Source: Tritrichomonas musculus (lineage: Eukaryota > Parabasalia > Tritrichomonadida > Tritrichomonadidae). From it: DNA of 64,000 nt. The notes beneath the pieces were generated by a model. It saw only the letters and a program-made list of their open reading frames with translations. It was not told the origin of the DNA and searched no databases. This document shows, one piece after another, positions 58,601-64,000 of the stretch (its first letter is position 1; every line of letters begins with the position of its first letter). The position numbers were made by a program, and so were the translations under genes. The stretch lies in contig JAPFFF010000023.1 in NCBI GenBank assembly GCA_039105265.1, forward strand, positions 1,302,001 to 1,366,000. Reading direction: 5' to 3'.

Positions 58601-61600
58601 TTAAATTAAAGAAGAATCGAGCAATGCATCATGTACTTCAGTAGACATTTCGGTTTCAATATTATTGTTTGCATTCTTCTTCTTCTTCACAACGAAAATC
58701 AAAATAGTAACTGCTACAATAATAACTGCTGAAAGGCAAACAGCAGCAATAATCATCCAAGATGTGAATGACAAACTTTTCTTCGTGTTTGTAGATTTGT
58801 CAAAAACGAACGTTTGATCATTCAAGTCAATTGATAAGTAATCTTTCATGTTCAAAGAATCAATTGAATTGCCAGAGAACTTGCACTTCTTAATTAATAG
58901 TTTTGGACCATCTTTAGATAAGCTTTGGCCATCAATATAATGCGAACCACTAGATAAAGATCCAGCAAATGAACATTTTTGTAATTCAACATTTGTACCA
59001 TGATTTCCACGAACATAAAATAGGCAGCAATCAGCATTTTTATTGATTGTAAATGAACAATCGGAAATCGTGAAATAATTATTCTTGTTGTTGTTCAATA
59101 ATTTCATGCTTTCACTTTTATCTGCTTTGAAAAGATTGTAGATTTTAACAACAGCACCACTACCTTCGTTGTTATGGAAAATATTGGATGTCATTAATCC
59201 ATTCCTAGCAGTGAGGAAAATTGCAGCACCTCCAGATAATCCAGAATCTGAGTTACCAGTTGCTTTATTTCCGGTGAAAGTGCATCCATTAATTACAACT
59301 GGATTTTTATTCGAGTTCGAATAAGCATAAATTGCTCCTCCATAAGCAGCTTCACAACCATTGAATACAAGGCCATTTAAATTAGCATTATTCTCTTTTC
59401 CACCAGAGTTTTTAATGTAAATTCCACCTCCGCCACTGTTTGGCGATGAGCATTGATTGAAAGTAGTGCCAGTGCAATCAATTGCACAATTAACAATATG
59501 GATGGCACCGCCTTCTTCATTGGCCTTGTTTGTGAATTCACTGACAACAACTGTTACTTTCACTGTAACTTCGTCAGTCGATAATATATCGAGTTCTTTT
59601 TCAATTCGATCTGTGGGCTTGCTTTGTGTGAAGTTTTCATCACCATAGACGAAATCGCCTTCAAGAAGAAGTTTTCCTTTGTGATCAACTCTCATGAATT
59701 TTTCTGAATCAGTGCCTTCTTCGTTGTTTGTGAATGTGTTGCTTCCTTCAATGATTTCTTTTGTTAGAGCAAGAACTTCAGTTGCAAAGATAGCATTGGT
59801 TGTTGGTGATCCTGAACTTGCATAATTGTTGATGAAGTTGTTGTTATTAATGTTATATATCGTTGAACTTTCTTCACCTTCAATGTATATGGCATAGCCT
59901 TGATATGCACGGTTCTTTGTGAATGTGCAGCCACTGATTGTGATTTTAACACTGGAATGATCACTTTTATCTTTGTTGAAAGTTGGATTCAAATAAATTG
60001 CTCCACCGAAGCCGTTCGTCTTGTGATCATAATAATTTTCAAATAGTAAGGATGATGTAGAGGCACGATAATTAGCTTCGTTGGATTCAAAACTACATTC
60101 AGTGATCAAAACAGTACCAGATGTTTGAATAGAAACAGCGCCTCCATGAAGGTATGCTTTGTTTGATCTGAATTCGCATTTGTTGAGTTCAATATCAACT
60201 TCATAATTCTCAGTGGAGAAGTATTGAATAGCGCCGCCCTGACTTGATGGATGTTGTGAATGTTCATTGATAATGTCAATGAATGAGCATTCTTTATATA
60301 TCAACTTGTATTTGGATCCACTTCGTTCAACAAATGATGACAATCCGCCACATCTACTTTCCGATGTTCCTGTGTTCTTGATGTTAGTGAATGTGTTAGA
60401 TATGAATTCAATTTCTGATTGATCATGTACAATGTAAATGAGATATTCGGATGTCAATGTGCATCCTTCAAATATATTGTTGCTTATAATTGGCTTCGAT
60501 CGAACTCGTGGTGCTTTGATGAAACGTGTGTTAATTGAGTGAACATAATTGTTAGTGAATGTGAATGCTTTATGTTCATTAACTGTTATGTCTGCAATTC
60601 CAATATCAATGCTATTTTGTCCACAATTATCAAATCGGCAATTATCAAAGGTTGCTCCATTACCTTTCAATTCAAGAACTCGTGATATTTGTGGTTCTTC
60701 GTATGAGAAGTTGCAATTATAAAATTCAATTGTGCTATCTTTTTGAAGAACATTCACAATAGGACGATCATTTTCTTTCTCTCCACAATCAATGAATTCA
60801 CAATCTCGGAATTCAATATGTGAAAGAGTGTTTTCATTAACATTTAATACACTTGCATCGCCATCTTTGCCTGAAATCCGAATGAATTTGCAATTTGTGA
60901 TTATGAATTTGTTGCCATTGTTCACATTGTACCAAATGCATCCAGCTTTGCCAGTTGTATATGAAGTATATTCAAAAACATTGTCAAAGATAGAAGCATC
61001 ACCATTCACTTTGATGAAGAAAATACGGTTATTAATATTAAGATCAGTGAATCGACATCCTGATATTTGTTTGATTTCACCATTTCCTCCAACTTGAATT
61101 TGATTATTGTTTGATACAGGGATCGTGTTTCTGTAATTCTTGTTGATATATGTGTCATCTGATGAGCCTGGATGTGCTGTTCTCTCTGGTGTTGGTGACT
61201 GTGAAGGTGATTGCGATGGTGATGGTGATTGCGATGGTGTTGGTGATTGTGATGGTGATTGTGTTGGTGATTGTGTTGCCATTGGTGTTTCTGTGGGTTT
61301 GGCTGATCGTGTTGGTGTAGCCACTGGTGTTCCTCTCAATATTGATAAATCACCACACGCTACTGAATAATCATTTCCATCAAATGCATTTAATGAAAGC
61401 TCTGCGAATTCAAGCTTTAATTTGTTACACCAAATTGGTTCTTGAAAAATAAAGTGAAGTCGATCCCAAAGATCACTAGGAGTTGGACCACCTGTAAATA
61501 CGTAGCTTAATTTATATGGATCCCCATTAGATGATGTATAAACATTAAGAATTTTTGGAATTCCGTCATATCTTCTTGTATTTGGAGTTACCGATCTATT

Positions 61601-63094
61601 AGTCGAGTATGCCATGAAATAAACAATAGAATGAATACATGTTAAGCTATTGAAATTAATATCGACATAGTTTTTAAATGTGTCAGTATTCACAGTTGAT
61701 GTTACCCAGTACGTGTCTTTATTGCTATCAAATGCATTTGATACTGGTTTATTAGCTTTGTCGCCTGGCGAACTATATGAAAAACTATTTGTTGGAACTC
61801 TATTGTTATTTAAATAAGTTTGATCATTATAGTTTCCTGTTGCTTGAACAATAGTTTTACTTATATAGTCTGGCTGAGGTGTTTGAGCAGGAATTGGCGT
61901 AGGAACAGCAGTTGTTGCTCGTATTAAAAAGAGTTCACCACATGCAACTGTATAGTCATTTCCAACATATGCATTAAATGTAAGTTCTGTGAATTCAAGT
62001 TTCAACTTGTCGCACCAAATCGGTTGTTGGAAAACAAATTGAAGTCTGTCCCATAAATCAGACGATCTTGGTCCTCCTTTAAAAACATGACTCAATTTAA
62101 AAGGCTCGTTATTTGAAGAAGTATAAACTTTAAGAACTAAAGGAATTCCGTCATATCGTCTTGTATTTGGAGTAACCGATCTATTAGTCGAGTAGGCCAT
62201 GTTAAAAAGAATAGCTTCAAGGCTCGTCAAGCTATTGAAATTAAGAGTAATGTAGTTCTTAAATGTCATTGAATTAGGAATTGAAGTTACCCAGTATTTG
62301 CCTGTATTACCATCAAATGCATTTGAAGCTGGTTTATCAGCTATGTCGCCTGGCGAATAATAGGAAAAGCTATCCGTTGTAATTTTATTGTTGTCTATAT
62401 AAGTATTGGTGTTATAATTTCCTGTTGCTTGCGCTGTTTCTACAATTGAATAGTCTTCAGGAGGAGACATAAAAATTATTTCTGAACATGCAGCCGTGTA
62501 TTCACTGCCAAATGATATATCTAGAGTAACATCAACAAATTCTAGCTTCAGTTTGTCGCACCAAATTGGTTCTGTAAAAATTAATTGAATAAAATCCCAA
62601 ACATCTTTGGGGGCGGGATAACCTCTAAATGTATAACGTAATTGTAACGGTCCGTCGTATAATGATGTGTATATGTTAAGAACGCGTGGAAATCCGTCAT
62701 ATCGTCTTGTATATGGAGTTACTGATCTGTTGGTAGAATATGCCGGTCCATATATTATGCCTTCAAGGCATGTAATGCTTGCAAAAGTAAAGGTAAGGTA
62801 ACTTTTAGTTGTTTCTGTAATTGGTATTGATGATGCCCAAAATGTGTTAGTTTGCCCATCAAATGCTAAATTTATTGAATGACCACTTTGATCTCCTGGA
62901 GAATAATATGTGAAACCATCGTTTGGAACTCTATGTTGACTTATATAATTATCATTAGAGTAATTTCCTATGGCTTGTGTTAAGACTAGATCTTCATGAT
63001 CAATCTCTTTTGTTGTTTTGGGATGAAAAATTTGTTCTGAGGATTTGCTTTTGAAAAAATATGAGGAGCAAAAAGATAAAAGAACAAAAAACAT
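58601..63094 (-). CDS. Large surface protein: three discoidin-like domains plus Pmp-like beta-helix
   Basis: 1497 residues. Signal peptide MFFVLLSFCSSYFF (about 1-19). Three F5/8 type C-like domains follow (about 37-215, 216-400, 413-580), each with TGNYN, Y-SPGD, AFD, AYSTNRSVTP-TRRYDG and a closing Cys-containing strand. A Ser/Pro/Thr/Gln linker (about 590-645) is probably O-glycosylated. The rest (about 655-1430) is a right-handed beta-helix with FxxN and GGAI/GGAV/GGGI repeats (for example FRSNKAYLHGGAVSI), as in Chlamydia Pmp proteins. A membrane segment (about 1441-1467) and a short KKKK-containing cytosolic tail complete a type I layout. Trichomonad Pmp-like proteins are surface-exposed and suspected in adhesion; ligand unknown. 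Confidence 0.92.
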   Translation of the reverse strand: MFFVLLSFCSSYFFKSKSSEQIFHPKTTKEIDHEDLVLTQAIGNYSNDNYISQHRVPNDGFTYYSPGDQSGHSINLAFDGQTNTFWASSIPITETTKSYLTFTFASITCLEGIIYGPAYSTNRSVTPYTRRYDGFPRVLNIYTSLYDGPLQLRYTFRGYPAPKDVWDFIQLIFTEPIWCDKLKLEFVDVTLDISFGSEYTAACSEIIFMSPPEDYSIVETAQATGNYNTNTYIDNNKITTDSFSYYSPGDIADKPASNAFDGNTGKYWVTSIPNSMTFKNYITLNFNSLTSLEAILFNMAYSTNRSVTPNTRRYDGIPLVLKVYTSSNNEPFKLSHVFKGGPRSSDLWDRLQFVFQQPIWCDKLKLEFTELTFNAYVGNDYTVACGELFLIRATTAVPTPIPAQTPQPDYISKTIVQATGNYNDQTYLNNNRVPTNSFSYSSPGDKANKPVSNAFDSNKDTYWVTSTVNTDTFKNYVDINFNSLTCIHSIVYFMAYSTNRSVTPNTRRYDGIPKILNVYTSSNGDPYKLSYVFTGGPTPSDLWDRLHFIFQEPIWCNKLKLEFAELSLNAFDGNDYSVACGDLSILRGTPVATPTRSAKPTETPMATQSPTQSPSQSPTPSQSPSPSQSPSQSPTPERTAHPGSSDDTYINKNYRNTIPVSNNNQIQVGGNGEIKQISGCRFTDLNINNRIFFIKVNGDASIFDNVFEYTSYTTGKAGCIWYNVNNGNKFIITNCKFIRISGKDGDASVLNVNENTLSHIEFRDCEFIDCGEKENDRPIVNVLQKDSTIEFYNCNFSYEEPQISRVLELKGNGATFDNCRFDNCGQNSIDIGIADITVNEHKAFTFTNNYVHSINTRFIKAPRVRSKPIISNNIFEGCTLTSEYLIYIVHDQSEIEFISNTFTNIKNTGTSESRCGGLSSFVERSGSKYKLIYKECSFIDIINEHSQHPSSQGGAIQYFSTENYEVDIELNKCEFRSNKAYLHGGAVSIQTSGTVLITECSFESNEANYRASTSSLLFENYYDHKTNGFGGAIYLNPTFNKDKSDHSSVKITISGCTFTKNRAYQGYAIYIEGEESSTIYNINNNNFINNYASSGSPTTNAIFATEVLALTKEIIEGSNTFTNNEEGTDSEKFMRVDHKGKLLLEGDFVYGDENFTQSKPTDRIEKELDILSTDEVTVKVTVVVSEFTNKANEEGGAIHIVNCAIDCTGTTFNQCSSPNSGGGGIYIKNSGGKENNANLNGLVFNGCEAAYGGAIYAYSNSNKNPVVINGCTFTGNKATGNSDSGLSGGAAIFLTARNGLMTSNIFHNNEGSGAVVKIYNLFKADKSESMKLLNNNKNNYFTISDCSFTINKNADCCLFYVRGNHGTNVELQKCSFAGSLSSGSHYIDGQSLSKDGPKLLIKKCKFSGNSIDSLNMKDYLSIDLNDQTFVFDKSTNTKKSLSFTSWMIIAAVCLSAVIIVAVTILIFVVKKKKNANNNIETEMSTEVHDALLDSSLI

Positions 63095-64000
63095 AAAATA
63101 TAAATGCTATTGTTTATCAATATTTCTATTGGTTTTTTTATCAATATAATTCAATATATTGATAATAGCTATTGTTTTTATAATTTTAATTATTGTTTTT
63201 TCATTCAATATATAAAAATTTGAGAAGTTTTTTCGGGTTTTTTACATTTTTGTATTTATGTCCCTGGTTTGCTTTTAAGGTACAAATCTCATACGTTAAA
63301 GATTGAAAAAAGGCACGTTAAAATTTTAAGAAAAGCACCGTCCCAGAAAAAGTTTAAATTTCAATTGGTGTCAGATTTTGATTTCTGAACTTTATTTTTT
63401 ATATAATTCAATTAAAAATTTATTTATTTATTTTTTATATAACATGTCGAAAAATTAAATAAATGTCAAAAAAAATTGCGGTTGGGCAGCTATAAAAACT
63501 TCATTGGATAATAAATGTAAATAGTATGATGAAAAATACTGATACCATCAAAGTGAGTGAAAATTGCATTTTATTTGCTAATTTTTGAGAAAGCTGAACA
63601 GCGTATGAAAAAAATCCTGGAGATTTGGTTATTAATATAAATTGTCAAATCGATTGCACTACTAATTAGAGTTCCTTCAAAAATATGCATTAGTGAAATG
63701 TGATATCTAACTAAAAAAATGCTAATTCAAAAAAAAAAAAAAAAAAAAACAAAATACTGATATTATTTAAGATATTGTATATTGCTAGAATAACGCTTAA
63801 TCTATTCGTTTTGAGAACTTAATTATATTAAAATTATTTTGCATTTGATGATTTATTCGTTATAACCCGATGAAAATGTTTGATATAATTATAATAAATA
63901 TAGAATATCATGAAATCAAAATGTATAACATATAAAATGATATTATATTACTATATTTATTTTAAACTTTAATTTTATAAATATAGTAATATCATAGTAG
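63095..64000. other. AT-rich intergenic region
   Basis: Upstream region of the surface-protein gene. It contains poly-A near 63728-63749 and, at the window end (about 63937-63996), an inverted repeat ATGATATTA...CTATATTTA paired with TAAATATAGTAATATCAT. No gene was seen. Confidence 0.5.

Overview
The window looks like nuclear DNA of a trichomonad (Parabasalia), probably Tritrichomonas or a close relative. Reasons: very AT-rich DNA, long intronless reading frames with standard stop codons, TCA-Py-W-W initiator motifs 10-12 nt before several ATGs, and a typical trichomonad gene set (DUF3447/ankyrin proteins, BspA-like leucine-rich repeats, discoidin-type F5/8 proteins, kinases followed by Sel1 repeats, Pmp-like surface proteins, small two-repeat Myb proteins). 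All identifications come from reading the sequence; no database search was run.

Layout. 1-16 kb: the 3' part of a coiled-coil gene, a small Myb protein, a foldback element, and an 11-kb VPS13-type lipid-transfer gene on the minus strand. 17-23.4 kb: an alpha/beta hydrolase, a DUF3737 beta-helix protein that looks bacterial in origin, and a U-box/VWA ubiquitin ligase. 23.2-44.1 kb: a tandem segmental duplication. Unit A (about 23187-35180) and unit B (about 35181-44084) share the end of the U-box gene, a barstar-like gene, a DUF3447 gene, a BspA-LRR/Rab-GTPase fusion, a broken F5/8 gene and a frameshifted caspase/legumain-like gene. Unit A carries a 3.8-kb TTAA-flanked DNA transposon with a Kolobok-like transposase, 136-bp tandem repeats and a nested TTAA element; unit B has the empty site. 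Unit B carries a 1.27-kb TIR element with an 8-bp target duplication; unit A has that empty site. The two units therefore prove both insertions.

44.8-58.5 kb: a full-length DUF3447/ankyrin gene, a giant kinase with coiled coil and a 2.2-kb higher-order repeat, then decayed Sel1 repeats interrupted by a BspA remnant and a small COPI-associated-type membrane protein gene. 58.6-63.1 kb: a large type-I surface protein with three discoidin-like domains, a Ser/Pro/Thr/Gln linker, a Pmp-like beta-helix and a C-terminal membrane anchor.

There is no operon-like pathway here. The shared themes are surface and signalling families that expand by duplication, bacterial-type acquisitions, and repeated transposon insertion and gene decay.
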